DNA of 64,000 bases from contig NZ_LR216287.1 in NCBI RefSeq assembly GCF_900696045.1, positions 992,001-1,056,000 of the forward strand, read 5' to 3'. Within the stretch, counting starts at the first letter, position 1, and each line of letters starts with the position of its first letter. Under the pieces are notes generated by a model. That model was not told the DNA's origin, searched no databases, and saw only the letters and a list, made by a program, of their open reading frames with translations. The position numbers and the translations under genes were made by a program. Source of the DNA: Candidatus Nitrosocosmicus franklandus. Lineage in GTDB: Archaea; Thermoproteota; Nitrososphaeria; Nitrososphaerales; Nitrososphaeraceae. Of this stretch, positions 47,798-57,012 are shown piece by piece.

Positions 47798-48652
47798 AAA
47801 GATTTTATCAATATTATGTTTTGACGAATTTCATCAAGAATATTGCATAAACACCAATAGATACTAATTAATTAAAACAATATGAATTACACTGATTATA
47901 TAGATGAATCAACAATTATCCTATTCCAATTGTCTGGAATTTTTTCTGCATACAGAACAGAAGATCTTTACCATATCTGATGCCAATAGAATTTGAGTAA
48001 ATACTTTGGCAATGAAACCTATAGCAAATATTATATTTCCATCTACTAGAATATTACTTATACTGGATATTTTACCATGAGAATAGAACTAGGTGTTTTC
48101 AGCATATGTAGTCCTAAGTATATTGCAACATTTATTTGTTTACATCTATAAGTGTTTCAATAAACGATCTTAGTACATCTGTTATTTTAAATGGTTACGA
48201 ATTAAGATTTTTAGTGTCCTGTATAAATTTAGAAGAGTTTGATAATAAGGTTTGAGAACGTTGCCCAGTTGTATCTAAATATAAGATTATAATTCACAAG
48301 CCATATAGTGATTTGACATGATCGTATTCAAAATAATAATCACAAAAAATGAATATAGCCTTTTTAGCGCACGATCTTAAAGTGCATTTGGATTAAAAAG
48401 CATACTAAAGTTTCTCCTTAATTATTTCGATTAAGCGAAATAATCTTTGATTCGGATTGTCTGATTCATTATTCAAATTAATCCTCTAGCATTAATACTA
48501 ATAATAGTAATAATCATAATATATACATTTTGTGAGTTGTATTCACATATGCAACAATAGATCTCCAATAAAGAAACTGTATTTTAATTTGTTTAGATCG
48601 TCTACTTCTCAAAGTATAAATAAGATCATTTAATATTAATAGAACGACAAGA
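47798..48652. other. Long spacer
   Basis: About 855 bp. It contains the hairpin at 48421-48444 and AAAGTATAAATAAG near 48610-48623, a good box A for the hydrolase gene. Only short frames (about 30 codons near 47882-48000) occur. Confidence 0.4.
48421..48444. terminator. Hairpin with a 9-bp stem
   Basis: ATTATTTCG - ATTAAG - CGAAATAAT, a perfect 9-bp stem followed by CTTTG. It lies in a long spacer, so whether it terminates transcription is uncertain. Confidence 0.35.
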
Positions 48653-49645
48653 TTGAAGTTAAGAAGTCAACTTATGGGGTATTTACTAGTGGTAATAATA
48701 TTACTGAATATCATGATAATTACTCAAATATTTATTATGTTACCGGCATACAGTAGCATAAATCAGGATTCTCATAATCCATTCTTAGCTGCCCCTTCGT
48801 TTAAGGCAAAAGCAACTATTTTAGACAACATGTCATCAAATTATGTTACTTTATCGGATATGATTATGGCCTATAAACAAATGGGTAATCCAGATGGCAG
48901 ACCGATTATGCTGATAACAGGAGCCAGTTCTACAATGGATATGTGGAATCCATTGTTGTTGGAGGCCCTGATCTCGGCAAACTACAAAGTTATAATTTTT
49001 GAGAATCGAGGAGTTGGCGAATCTACTGCAGGGATAAAAGAGCTGTCCATTAATCAATTCGTAAACGACACCGTAGGTCTCCTTAATGCATTGGAGATAA
49101 ACAAAACCGATATCTTGGGTTGGTCTATGGGAGGGTTTATTGCACAGCAACTAGCAGTAACAAATCCACAGCTAGTTGCAAATCTTATTTTGTATGCTAC
49201 AAGTTGTGGAGGTTCGAATGACAGGCCAACTCCCCCTGAAATAGTAGCGATTAACAAGAATGCATCTATGTCTCAGTCACAAAAAATGCAAAAACTTGCA
49301 CCCATGTTCTTTGCTCCTCCTAGTTGGTATGATGCCCACCCAGATTTCACTACCTACTTTCCTATTCCTAAGGAATATCCAATTCCACGACAAATTCACA
49401 TACAACAATTAGATGCCTCATCAACTTGGGCGGGCACATGTGATGATCTTTCAACCATCACCAAACCTACATTGATCATAGTTGGAGCAAACGATGATCC
49501 AGCACCAGATTCTTTGACCTTAGCGGAGAAAATTCCAGGATCATGGCTTGTTCGTATAGAAGAGGCAGGGCATGCTTTAATGTACCAACATCCCAACGAA
49601 TTCAATAAGGTATTGCTAACCTTTCTAGACATTAATAGGGAATAG
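48653..49645 (+). CDS. Exported alpha/beta hydrolase
   Basis: A 330-residue protein. TTG 48653 gives a signal peptide with a charged start (MKLRSQLMGYLLVVIILLNI). ATG 48674 is a shorter option that still keeps the hydrophobic core. The hydrolase fold follows: LITGASSTMDMW (oxyanion loop), then the nucleophile elbow GWSMGG with S158, D281/D282 in GANDDPAPD and H307 in EAGHAL, the catalytic triad. It is probably an extracytoplasmic esterase or lactonase; substrate unknown. A box A lies about 30-43 bases before the TTG. Confidence 0.85.
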   Translation: MKLRSQLMGYLLVVIILLNIMIITQIFIMLPAYSSINQDSHNPFLAAPSFKAKATILDNMSSNYVTLSDMIMAYKQMGNPDGRPIMLITGASSTMDMWNPLLLEALISANYKVIIFENRGVGESTAGIKELSINQFVNDTVGLLNALEINKTDILGWSMGGFIAQQLAVTNPQLVANLILYATSCGGSNDRPTPPEIVAINKNASMSQSQKMQKLAPMFFAPPSWYDAHPDFTTYFPIPKEYPIPRQIHIQQLDASSTWAGTCDDLSTITKPTLIIVGANDDPAPDSLTLAEKIPGSWLVRIEEAGHALMYQHPNEFNKVLLTFLDINRE

Positions 49646-49876
49646 CAGGCTAGAAATAACTATCACATACTCAACAAATTATAGAGCATAACGATTTTGT
49701 ATATGACTAGTTATTCATCGCCAGTGTTTGAAACAACATTGAGCGCAGTAGGAACGCAACCAAATTAAATTCTTGATGGTTACAAAACTTCAAAACCAAT
49801 AACGGTAATTTAATAGTAGCAAAAACTAAGAAGAAAAGGTTTTTTGAGTTAGGGTTCGCAGCGTCTGACGGTCTCC

Positions 49877-50464
49877 TCAGGTAGAATATAATTTTTTGAC
49901 CTCTGCAGACCTTTTTACCCAGTCAGGGGGTAATCGATTGGCTAGAACGGCTTCAAGTCGATCTAGATAGGCATGCCAACCAGGAGCGAAAGCTAATGCC
50001 GTTGATTTCGTGAGGTAGCTGTGAGTTACAATAAGTATTGAATCTAAGTCGTCATTCTGCTTGATTTCCCAACGGATAACCGATTTCGGTTCCCCATTAG
50101 GAAACATTTGGTTAGGAGCAATAAACCATTCATATTCAAATACACTATAACGTTCATACACAAGAACTTTTCCAGTAACACGGGATCCGGACACAGTGTT
50201 TATAAGTTCAATAGTTCCGTCTTTGTAACCATTGAACGTTCCTTCGTAATTAGGTAACCATTTGAATACTTCATTTTTATCCGTAATTGTCTCCCAGATC
50301 CGTTCCTTTGAATGCTTAATGTTTCTTTCGAACTTTATCATTCCATACTGTTCTTCAATATATACTGTTCCCTTAGATTCGGTATTTCTTATCTCACTAT
50401 TTTGTTTCTCAGTAGTAGACAATTTCTGTAGGACTTTTCTATTTGTTGTTTCAATCTCTTTCAT
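49877..50464 (-). CDS. SRPBCC (AHSA1-like) domain protein
   Basis: A 195-residue soluble protein. After a polar N terminus, the START/Bet v1-like fold reads IKFERNIKHSKERIWETITDKNEVFKWLPNYEGTFN, then WFIAPNQMFPNGEPKSVIRWEIKQ and the long C-terminal helix AFAPGWHAYLDRLEAVLANRLPPDW. This matches the Hsp90-activator-homologue group, which binds hydrophobic ligands. It diverges from the Lrp-type regulator at 50559 with 94 bp between, so that regulator may control it. Confidence 0.85.
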   Translation of the reverse strand: MKEIETTNRKVLQKLSTTEKQNSEIRNTESKGTVYIEEQYGMIKFERNIKHSKERIWETITDKNEVFKWLPNYEGTFNGYKDGTIELINTVSGSRVTGKVLVYERYSVFEYEWFIAPNQMFPNGEPKSVIRWEIKQNDDLDSILIVTHSYLTKSTALAFAPGWHAYLDRLEAVLANRLPPDWVKRSAEVKKLYST

Positions 50465-50558
50465 AACCTAATATAATCTATTAAGATACTTATCTTTGGT
50501 GGAAGCATAACTCCCAAAATCGGACAACTTTATAAAGAGATATCGCAATATTTAGATA

Positions 50559-51530
50559 ATGAATGAGGACGAAGGAACAGCGGTTCTTGATAGAACTGAT
50601 CTTACTATCCTTTCAACATTAGCTAGAGACAGCAGATCCTCTTATAACAGCATAGGCTCGAGGGTTGACCTTACATCAAAAAGTGTAAAGGCGCGAGTCA
50701 AAAAGATGATACATAAGCGAGTCATAGAAAAGTTTGTAGTTAGGGTTAATCCAGCGGTTTTTGAATTTAAGGTATTTATTGTACTCGTAAGAACGAGTAA
50801 TGGAATAAATAAAGACGATGTCATTAGGCGTATTAAACAACTTAGCGACATTGCATATTATGTGCATCATATGGGAAGGACTTGTGTGGCGGCTTTAATC
50901 ATCAAAAAACCACTTGACGATATATTTGTTCGATCGCTAAATCGTCACTTGCTGCCAGCAACTATTGTGAGTAGCTTTGTTTTAGAAAGCCGCGTCAAAC
51001 CAATTTACCTAAGTGAAACAGATTTGAGAATAATAAAGTGTTTGGTACTATCTGGTGCAAGGACGGAAATAGCAGATATTGCCAAAGAAGTTGGTATATC
51101 GGAAAAGACAACAGCTAGACGACTTGCAAGGATGAAGGATGCAAACATGTTAGATTTCTCAATCCAGTGTAGTCCACCTGTAATGATAGGATATATTCAA
51201 TTCGCTATTCCTATTATCACCACAAAATCTCATCGTCAAAGAGTACTGGAGCGGATGTATTCCGAATTTCAGGAGAATATTTTATACAGCCCTAGTGTAA
51301 TTGATTCGGAAGATAGACTGACTTTTGTACTATTTAGTGAAAATGTATTTACGATTGATTCGATTTTATCCAAGGTAAGTTCTTTTGAAGGGGTTAAAAG
51401 TGCGGATGTATATATTCTTACAAAATGGCAATATTACGATGATTGGATAATAAGAGAAATTAACAACAGGATTTCACTACGACAACCACTTTTATATGGA
51501 TCTATTAAAATTAATAATGTCATAAATTAA
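50559..51530 (+). CDS. Lrp/AsnC-type regulator with two HTH domains
   Basis: A 323-residue protein with two Lrp-type helix-turn-helix units. The first (about 10-57) reads LDRTDLTILSTLARDSRSSYNSIGSRVDLTSKSVKARVKKM. The second (about 152-198) reads LSETDLRIIKCLVLSGARTEIADIAKEVGISEKTTARRLARM. Each is followed by a ferredoxin-like segment (KVFIVLVRTSNG and IQFAIPIITTKS) resembling the RAM domain. Such double-HTH regulators are typical of Thaumarchaeota. It is divergent to the SRPBCC gene. Confidence 0.88.
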   Translation: MNEDEGTAVLDRTDLTILSTLARDSRSSYNSIGSRVDLTSKSVKARVKKMIHKRVIEKFVVRVNPAVFEFKVFIVLVRTSNGINKDDVIRRIKQLSDIAYYVHHMGRTCVAALIIKKPLDDIFVRSLNRHLLPATIVSSFVLESRVKPIYLSETDLRIIKCLVLSGARTEIADIAKEVGISEKTTARRLARMKDANMLDFSIQCSPPVMIGYIQFAIPIITTKSHRQRVLERMYSEFQENILYSPSVIDSEDRLTFVLFSENVFTIDSILSKVSSFEGVKSADVYILTKWQYYDDWIIREINNRISLRQPLLYGSIKINNVIN

Positions 51531-51650
51531 GAGGTTTTCAACCATTCAGATTTAGCTTTTTATAATAATATTGATAAAGTAATAAAACGGATATGCAATA
51601 GTTTTATTTAACTGAAACTTTAGATTTAAAAAAGATAGAACGTTCTGAAC

Positions 51651-51696
51651 TAGCTTTGAGCTGCTACGTTGTTACCAAGATTTTCTTTGTTTACGA
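51651..51696 (-). pseudogene. Tiny C-terminal relic related to the Asn/Gln-rich secreted protein
   Basis: The minus strand reads NKENLGNNVAAQS followed by TAG, similar to the INSGSSAAAQS end of the gene at 43530. DNA around GAGCTGCTACG also resembles it. Only about 15 codons, so homology is tentative. Confidence 0.25.
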
Positions 51697-51728
51697 AGTT
51701 TCTTCCATATTCAAGTATTTTTAGTGTA

Positions 51729-51931
51729 ATGTATTTTTGCTTTATTGATACTTTTGATGACATAGAAAAAATAAAGGGATTTGTTAACTACTCGCAAAAC
51801 TCTATAAAGTACTTTTTAGTTCTAAACCAAGAAATCCCAAACTAGTAGAATCCTATGACATTGAACAGAAAGACGAATTCATCGCTTTGATAAATCATAT
51901 TTCTGCTTATTATCAGATAGTTTGGAAATAA
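51729..51931 (+). pseudogene. Small gene with a single-base deletion
   Basis: The ATG at 51729 gives MYFCFIDTFDDIEKIKGFVN, then NSIKYFLV. The sense then continues in another frame as SKPRNPKLVESYDIEQKDEF and ALINHISAYYQIVWK to TAA at 51929. The span of 203 bp (3n+2) fits one lost base near 51820-51830. Probably a soluble protein; family unknown. Confidence 0.4.
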
Positions 51932-52178
51932 GTTAGGAACATGCATGGTGTGAGAGGTCAAGTCTCAGTGGGTAATAGGATTTTACTTAAGTTGATGATT
52001 TTGATAAAATATGCCTTTTAATCCCTAATATTAGGGGTTTACAGAGGGTATTTAAATAGGCATGTTGACAGTTTGTAGATAATACTTGGGAATTGAGGTA
52101 TCAAATTTGCCTTGGTTGAATATGTCTATACAATACTGCTGTTAGACATTTAAAACCCATGTTCTAAATCAAGTTTAT

Positions 52179-52460
52179 ATGGATTTTGAATTTTCACCCA
52201 AATGGCTTGCTGTGCTTTTTGTCATAGCTGGTGTAGTGGTAGTTTTTATGCTTATGGGCGGTTCATTAACACAACTATTTAGTTCGAGTACACAAGAGAG
52301 CGTTCTGGTTCAAATAAAGCAAGGAAATACATGTGTGATAGAAGCCTCAGATGGAATTCCACGTACTATAGACAATTGTCCATATCAACTAGGTGACAAT
52401 ATCACAATAAGTTACAAGCAGGGATTGCCCTCATTGGAAGGTCATCAACTTGCACAGTAA
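52179..52460 (+). CDS. Small membrane-anchored protein
   Basis: A 93-residue protein with one N-terminal helix (LAVLFVIAGVVVVFMLMGGS) and an extracytoplasmic beta-rich domain with two Cys (about 51 and 67). NTCVIEASDGIPRTIDNCPYQLGDNITISYKQG suggests a small disulfide-linked fold. A box A-like CATTTAAAACC lies about 25-35 bases upstream. A perfect 19-bp hairpin follows 67 bp after the stop. Family unknown. Confidence 0.65.
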   Translation: MDFEFSPKWLAVLFVIAGVVVVFMLMGGSLTQLFSSSTQESVLVQIKQGNTCVIEASDGIPRTIDNCPYQLGDNITISYKQGLPSLEGHQLAQ

Positions 52461-52526
52461 TTAGAAACCGGCAGAATTTATTTTTCCTTTCCCCAGAAGA
52501 TACTTTCTCAATGAGGATTTTCAATT

Positions 52527-52570
52527 TCAGTACTGTGATCCTTTTCAATCAAAAAGGATCACAGTACTGA
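52527..52570. terminator. Perfect 19-bp stem, 6-base loop hairpin
   Basis: The left arm 52527-52545 (TCAGTACTGTGATCCTTTT) and right arm 52552-52570 are exact reverse complements around the loop CAATCA. The right arm is followed by TTTG. It stands 67 bp after the stop of the gene at 52179. It is far longer than needed for a terminator and could be a small mobile relic or a protein- or RNA-level signal. Confidence 0.7.
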
Positions 52571-52726
52571 TTTGATTAGGATTGTAGAATCTTTGTTGTA
52601 TAGACTATTTCTTTTTCACATCGTGAGACAAAAAGGAAAATAAAAAGAGAAGAAATCATCTCAAATTCTAAACTAACAATATCAACAGTACACGAGATAA
52701 CCTTTGCAAGATGTCAATGAATAGAC

Positions 52727-53086
52727 TCACCACTTTTCATATGTTGGAGTATGATCATGATGCTGTTGTCTAGCAAGCGAATAATTACTAGGATTAAAAT
52801 AAACTGACTCACCATCATTTAGAAATGGACAACCACTGGGAGCTTAAATTTAATGCCGTTTCCCTCATATTTCATATTTCTAGTAAGGTGGATATCTCGA
52901 TCAATCAAAGTTGTTGATGAGCATACAAGTAGATCCAGCACATAGCTTTGAATTTGAAGGCTGGGAGGCTGGTAGATCAGCATTTCCATCATCGTAAACA
53001 AAGGAGTATTTATCCCTACCCACTAATTCTTCTCTATAGCAACAAATCAAATAATCAAACAAAAATGAACGGTTAATAAGTAACAA
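52727..53086 (-). pseudogene. Decayed secreted-type protein gene in three frames
   Basis: Successive protein-like blocks on the minus strand change frame. The first is REELVGRDKYSFVYDDGN continuing DLPASQPSNSKLCAGSTCML; the next is DRDIHLTRNMKYEGNGIKFKL; the last is GCPFLNDGESVYFNPSNYSL to TYEKW and TGA at 52727. The Cys and beta patterns suggest a compact extracellular domain. Two indels would explain the breaks. The protein family is unknown. Confidence 0.5.
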
Positions 53087-53257
53087 AAAATGTAAACATA
53101 GGTTTTTCTGAACTATGTGTCAGAAGTCCTGTATTGTGAATCCATATTATAGTTCAGATACAAAGTTGATAATTAAAAGATCTCAATTCCTTCATGTCCT
53201 AAACCTGTTCCTCATCATATTATAAAGGAGATTTTGTATGCTTAGATAATAACAGCA

Positions 53258-53295
53258 TCAGCATGATCATTCATCATCAGCATGATCATTCATCA
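53258..53295. repeat. 19-bp tandem repeat after the propeller gene
   Basis: TCAGCATGATCATTCATCA occurs twice head to tail at 53258-53276 and 53277-53295. Each copy contains the palindrome ATGATCAT. It lies 37 bp after the propeller stop and may be part of its 3' end signal. Confidence 0.85.
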
Positions 53296-53331
53296 TCATC
53301 GTAATAGCATTGCAATAGTATCATTTCATCA

Positions 53332-55134
53332 TCATTTAATTTCTAGATCCACTATTCTTGAAACAGTAATTTCTTTACCATACTTAGCGCTAACCGTTAA
53401 AGTGTAGTTTCCTGGAGTTGAATCCGGAGTTGGACTCACATTTAGCGTTGTCTTTAACTGTGGTGATGGCCCGATTTCACCTGATGGCTTATTTTTGACA
53501 GGTATCGAGTCTTGACTGAAGCTACTTGTTAGATTGTCTAATTTGCCGCTCTTAGTGATTGATGATGTTACATCCGTTGTTATATACACTGTATCGTTGA
53601 TATCATTTGTAGAAGTAGTATCGTTACTATTGGTTATAGTCGAATTGATAACCTTACCAAAGTTTACCGGATTCTCGTAAATATAAATGTCTATAGAATC
53701 GCTCTTGTTGTTTTTACTGTCTAATATTATCTTATCCTTTGAAATCTCTAATGTTATTGGTATCTGATCTAGTCTATCTTTCGTAATTACACCTAGTTTA
53801 TTTTCAGTCCATTCAGTAAACCAAATTGACCCGTTGTTATCAAACGTAAATCTAAGAGGATTTGAAGAATTTACCCACAAGGGGTTTTGAGATGGAATAT
53901 AATATTCCACTAGTGTTTTATTCATAGGATCAAAAGATGCGATAGCGTTACCATAATGTTCGTTAAACCATATTTTTCCATCTCTATACTCGTTATAGTA
54001 TGGCAATGTCGTCAAATTACCAGTAGCAGAAGGATTGGAAGTAGCATATTGTTTTATCTCCCCTGTATTCGGATTTAATGAGAAGAAAAGATTTGTAATA
54101 TGGTTGTTAGCCCAAAGAAGTCCTTTTTCGTCCTCAGCAATACTGAATGGAACACTATGGGTATAGGTCACATCATGAATGGTTAGTGCTTGTGCTGTCA
54201 CATCATATCCAATAATATGTCCTCCTTCGGGAAAGATGGCAGTTGAAAACCATAGCGTCTCGTTTTTCTCAGTAGGAGAAGGATTAGTAGTATCAGTGTC
54301 ATTATAATTGTCATTGGTATTAGTATTACTAAAGCCAAAACCATTCGATATTGGTCCCATAGTTTGAAAGTCAATTTGTCGTGACATATCTAATTCTGAA
54401 ATACCCTCTGTTGTATTGGTTATCACCTTGGAAGGCTCAATAAATCCAAGTCTATTGCCAAAAAATTGGGTAAACCATACGTTGCCATTAGAATCAAAAG
54501 TAATTGATTGTGGATATCCCCCTTCTTCTAATAATCTGTAATTTTCAAACTTTTCTTCTTTTACAAAATACTTCCAAATAGAATTACTGAGTTCATCTGT
54601 AAACCACAGATCACCATTTCTATCAAATTTCATATTCCATATCATAGAGCCCATGATTCTAGTTTGTTCTGGCCAATTTGGTATTTTTATAATATCATCA
54701 AATTCTGATGTTGTGGTATTAAATACCAACAAACTACCCAGTTTTCCAGAGGCGATCCAGATATTATTATCCTTATCTACAGCAAGACCCACAGGCTGAC
54801 TACACTGAACAGGAATAACAAATTCTGTAACATACAGATTAGAATTCGTAGCATTATTTCCACAAAATCTCATTTTATCCTCAGAAGACATCGTCGCATT
54901 TGTAGATGCTTCGTGGTGCATTTCTGACATATGTTCTGAATGAGATGTTTGAGTCGTGGGTGTTGTTGCGTAGGCAAATAACGGATCAATTATGGCTTGC
55001 GAACTGTTATAAATAGAGAAATTAATTAATCCAAATGTTACTACACCACAAATAATAAATACTACTACAATAGCAAATTTCGTCAAAATCATTATACTTG
55101 AAAGACTGTCTTCAACATTAATATTTATTCTCAT
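53332..55134 (-). CDS. Membrane-anchored streptogramin-lyase-like beta-propeller protein
   Basis: A 600-residue protein with one N-terminal membrane helix (about 14-38), a His/Met-rich linker (HSEHMSEMHHEAS) and a Vgb/NHL-type propeller at about 105-450. Repeated blades read GLAVDKDNNIWIASGKLGSL, FDRNGDLWFTDELSNSIWKY, FDSNGNVWFTQFFGNRLGF and FDNNGSIWFTEWTENKLGV. The C-terminal 150 residues form a beta domain ending TPGNYTLTVSAKYG, like Ig/NEW3 folds. Many related genes occur in Thaumarchaeota, with no shown lyase activity. It faces the outside of the cell, and the His/Met linker may bind copper. Confidence 0.85.
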   Translation of the reverse strand: MRININVEDSLSSIMILTKFAIVVVFIICGVVTFGLINFSIYNSSQAIIDPLFAYATTPTTQTSHSEHMSEMHHEASTNATMSSEDKMRFCGNNATNSNLYVTEFVIPVQCSQPVGLAVDKDNNIWIASGKLGSLLVFNTTTSEFDDIIKIPNWPEQTRIMGSMIWNMKFDRNGDLWFTDELSNSIWKYFVKEEKFENYRLLEEGGYPQSITFDSNGNVWFTQFFGNRLGFIEPSKVITNTTEGISELDMSRQIDFQTMGPISNGFGFSNTNTNDNYNDTDTTNPSPTEKNETLWFSTAIFPEGGHIIGYDVTAQALTIHDVTYTHSVPFSIAEDEKGLLWANNHITNLFFSLNPNTGEIKQYATSNPSATGNLTTLPYYNEYRDGKIWFNEHYGNAIASFDPMNKTLVEYYIPSQNPLWVNSSNPLRFTFDNNGSIWFTEWTENKLGVITKDRLDQIPITLEISKDKIILDSKNNKSDSIDIYIYENPVNFGKVINSTITNSNDTTSTNDINDTVYITTDVTSSITKSGKLDNLTSSFSQDSIPVKNKPSGEIGPSPQLKTTLNVSPTPDSTPGNYTLTVSAKYGKEITVSRIVDLEIK

Positions 55135-55450
55135 GTAACTCTAGAATACAAGGAAAGGTGATCAGTACAAAATGCTCACCTGTAGAAGAGATACTAGTTG
55201 GAAGAAGATTCCTAATGATTCTTTAATACACCGATGTAGGCTAAAATCAATTCACCTAACTATAAAGGTCCTATAAAACTAGCGCCATGATAAGTCAAGT
55301 TAGAGAATTCCAAATTCTGTCAGACTAAGATTAAGATACGAGCCACTACCTTTCTGATTGATCACTATGAGAAAAAAGGATTTTTATCAAGAATGAGTCT
55401 TTGTTTGTAAAGTCTAAATCTTATAATAACTCGAATTTCCATATAGTAAT
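55135..55450. other. Divergent promoter region
   Basis: About 316 bp between divergent genes. ATCTTATAATAAC near 55419-55430 is a good box A for the small HTH gene. Confidence 0.4.
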
Positions 55451-55615
55451 TTGATTCAAGATAGGAAATATACAAAGAAAAAGCAAGAGGTATTAAAATT
55501 CATAAAAAAACACAAGGGAGTAGATCATTCGTCTATCTTAAATGAAGTGAATGTTGATTATGATACTTTAATGAAGATCATCTCTGACTTGCGCAGAGAA
55601 GGGCATTTAGATTAA
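55451..55615 (+). CDS. Small winged-helix-like protein
   Basis: A 54-residue frame from TTG 55451: LIQDRKYTKKKQEVLKFIKK, then HSSILNEVNVDYDTLMKIISDLRREGHLD. Three helices with the last as recognition helix fit an HTH core. A box A about 21-32 bases upstream supports a leaderless TTG start. Function unknown; regulatory role likely. Confidence 0.55.
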   Translation: MIQDRKYTKKKQEVLKFIKKHKGVDHSSILNEVNVDYDTLMKIISDLRREGHLD

Positions 55616-55990
55616 GGCTAAAAGAATAGACCTTCAATATCGTCAGAGAAAAATGAATTTTGATAATTCAATAATCTAGTGAAAATAATTGAATCAATTC
55701 ACTAAAATTTTAAAAGAATGACAGTTTAAATGAAACAAACTATATTAGAATTAAGATCAAAGTAATTGTATAAAGAACGCAATTGGTCAGGAAAATTTCA
55801 GGTTTTGAATCTTTCTAAACGTTACTATCAAGAAACAAAATAAATCTTAAACATTTAGAAATTGAGTATCGATTCCTATGAATGTTCCTTCTGATGCCTC
55901 CGGCCTACAGAGTCCACGTAGTAAATTTGATTTTGTATGCATTGAATTTGGGTTTGCTCGAGTCAATTACACTAATTCCGGCCCAAATAG
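55616..55990. other. Spacer with a short ATG frame
   Basis: An ATG frame at 55878-56000 (40 residues, MNVPSDASGLQSPRSKFDFV...) is possible. No promoter or family support. Confidence 0.3.
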
Positions 55991-56215
55991 ATACTGTTAA
56001 TCGTAGTAGTATCGTATGAACATAATAAATTTAAGCCAAATGCATTGACATCTAGACAAGGTCATGATCCCAAACATAGAACACTAGATATCAAATATTT
56101 TTATCGATACATTGATGAATCATACTACATTTACCTACAAACAGCAAATCACTATCTCATAGGGCATAAAGATATGGATAATTCCCAAATAGATTATAAG
56201 CAGATGGAGTCATGA
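55991..56215 (+). pseudogene. Open 74-codon frame without an ATG
   Basis: The frame after TAG at 55988 runs 74 codons to TGA at 56213. It is strongly protein-like: SYEHNKFKPNALTSRQGHDP, then IKYFYRYIDESYYIYLQTAN and GHKDMDNSQIDYKQMES. Only a TTG in the middle could start it. Most likely the 3' part of a truncated or frameshifted gene. Identity unknown. Confidence 0.4.
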
Positions 56216-56598
56216 TATAAATTTGAGATAGTTATGGCACTAACTTTTGGTTATCAACAACAGTGGATCTTGGTACCTGACTAAATAAATCAAGATATTC
56301 CTTTCTTAAGGTTTTATAGGCGCTTAAAAAAAATTTAGATTACGAAATTTAATCCTCGGTCCTGAAAAGAAAAATGGAGAAGACAATACTAGCTGACGAT
56401 TAGTTGTGGAATAAGATGAGGATTATTTAGGTACAAGTTGATAACATCAATATTTAGTACTCATAATCAAGTATACAATTAAAATTTTGACAATAACCTT
56501 GAGAATATCAATAATAACAATACTAGCTATTACTCTATTTCTAACAAGAGAAGGAATTTGGAAGATATCCTTAATTCGAGGTAAAATACTTTCAGTAT
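56216..56598. other. Spacer before the DUF1059 gene
   Basis: About 383 bp; nothing supported. Confidence 0.4.
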
Positions 56599-56793
56599 AT
56601 GACACTTAGCATTAACTGCAAGGATGCGGGCGATCCTGTATGTACCCATACAATGTATGGAGAAACAGAAGAAGAGCTATTTGAAAATGCAAAGAAGCAT
56701 GGGATAGAAGTTCACGGCTATACGGAAGAGTCGTTTAATGAAGAGATGTCCAAAAATCTAGAGCATTTTAGAAAAGCAATAAGAAGTACTTGA
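56599..56793 (+). CDS. DUF1059 protein
   Basis: A 64-residue protein matching the DUF1059 pattern along its whole length. It reads SINCKDAGDPVCTHTMYGETEEELFENAKKHGIEVHGYTEESFNEEM, that is C...C near the start and a helix with H-x-x-x-x-H. It is a small cytoplasmic protein, common in archaea, of unknown role. The two Cys and nearby His could bind metal. Monocistronic. Confidence 0.85.
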   Translation: MTLSINCKDAGDPVCTHTMYGETEEELFENAKKHGIEVHGYTEESFNEEMSKNLEHFRKAIRST

Positions 56794-57012
56794 ATTTTCT
56801 TAATCCCTTATTTTTTTGTTTACTCGAATTGTTTAGATTTGTATAAAAAACGTAATGACTAAATAGCGGTAAAAAACGTCCATTCTGTGATCTTATAATT
56901 TGATAACATTCTATTGTGATATATAAATAGATAGATAGATAGTAATTATATAGAAAATCGTCTAATAAATCTTAACGTTCCTTGACATAGTTATTTTGAT
57001 ACGAGATGTTTA

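Noticed and set aside
56931-56943. GATA repeats resembling a microsatellite or GATA-type site
   Set aside because: Only about three units in AT-rich DNA; no reason to assign function.
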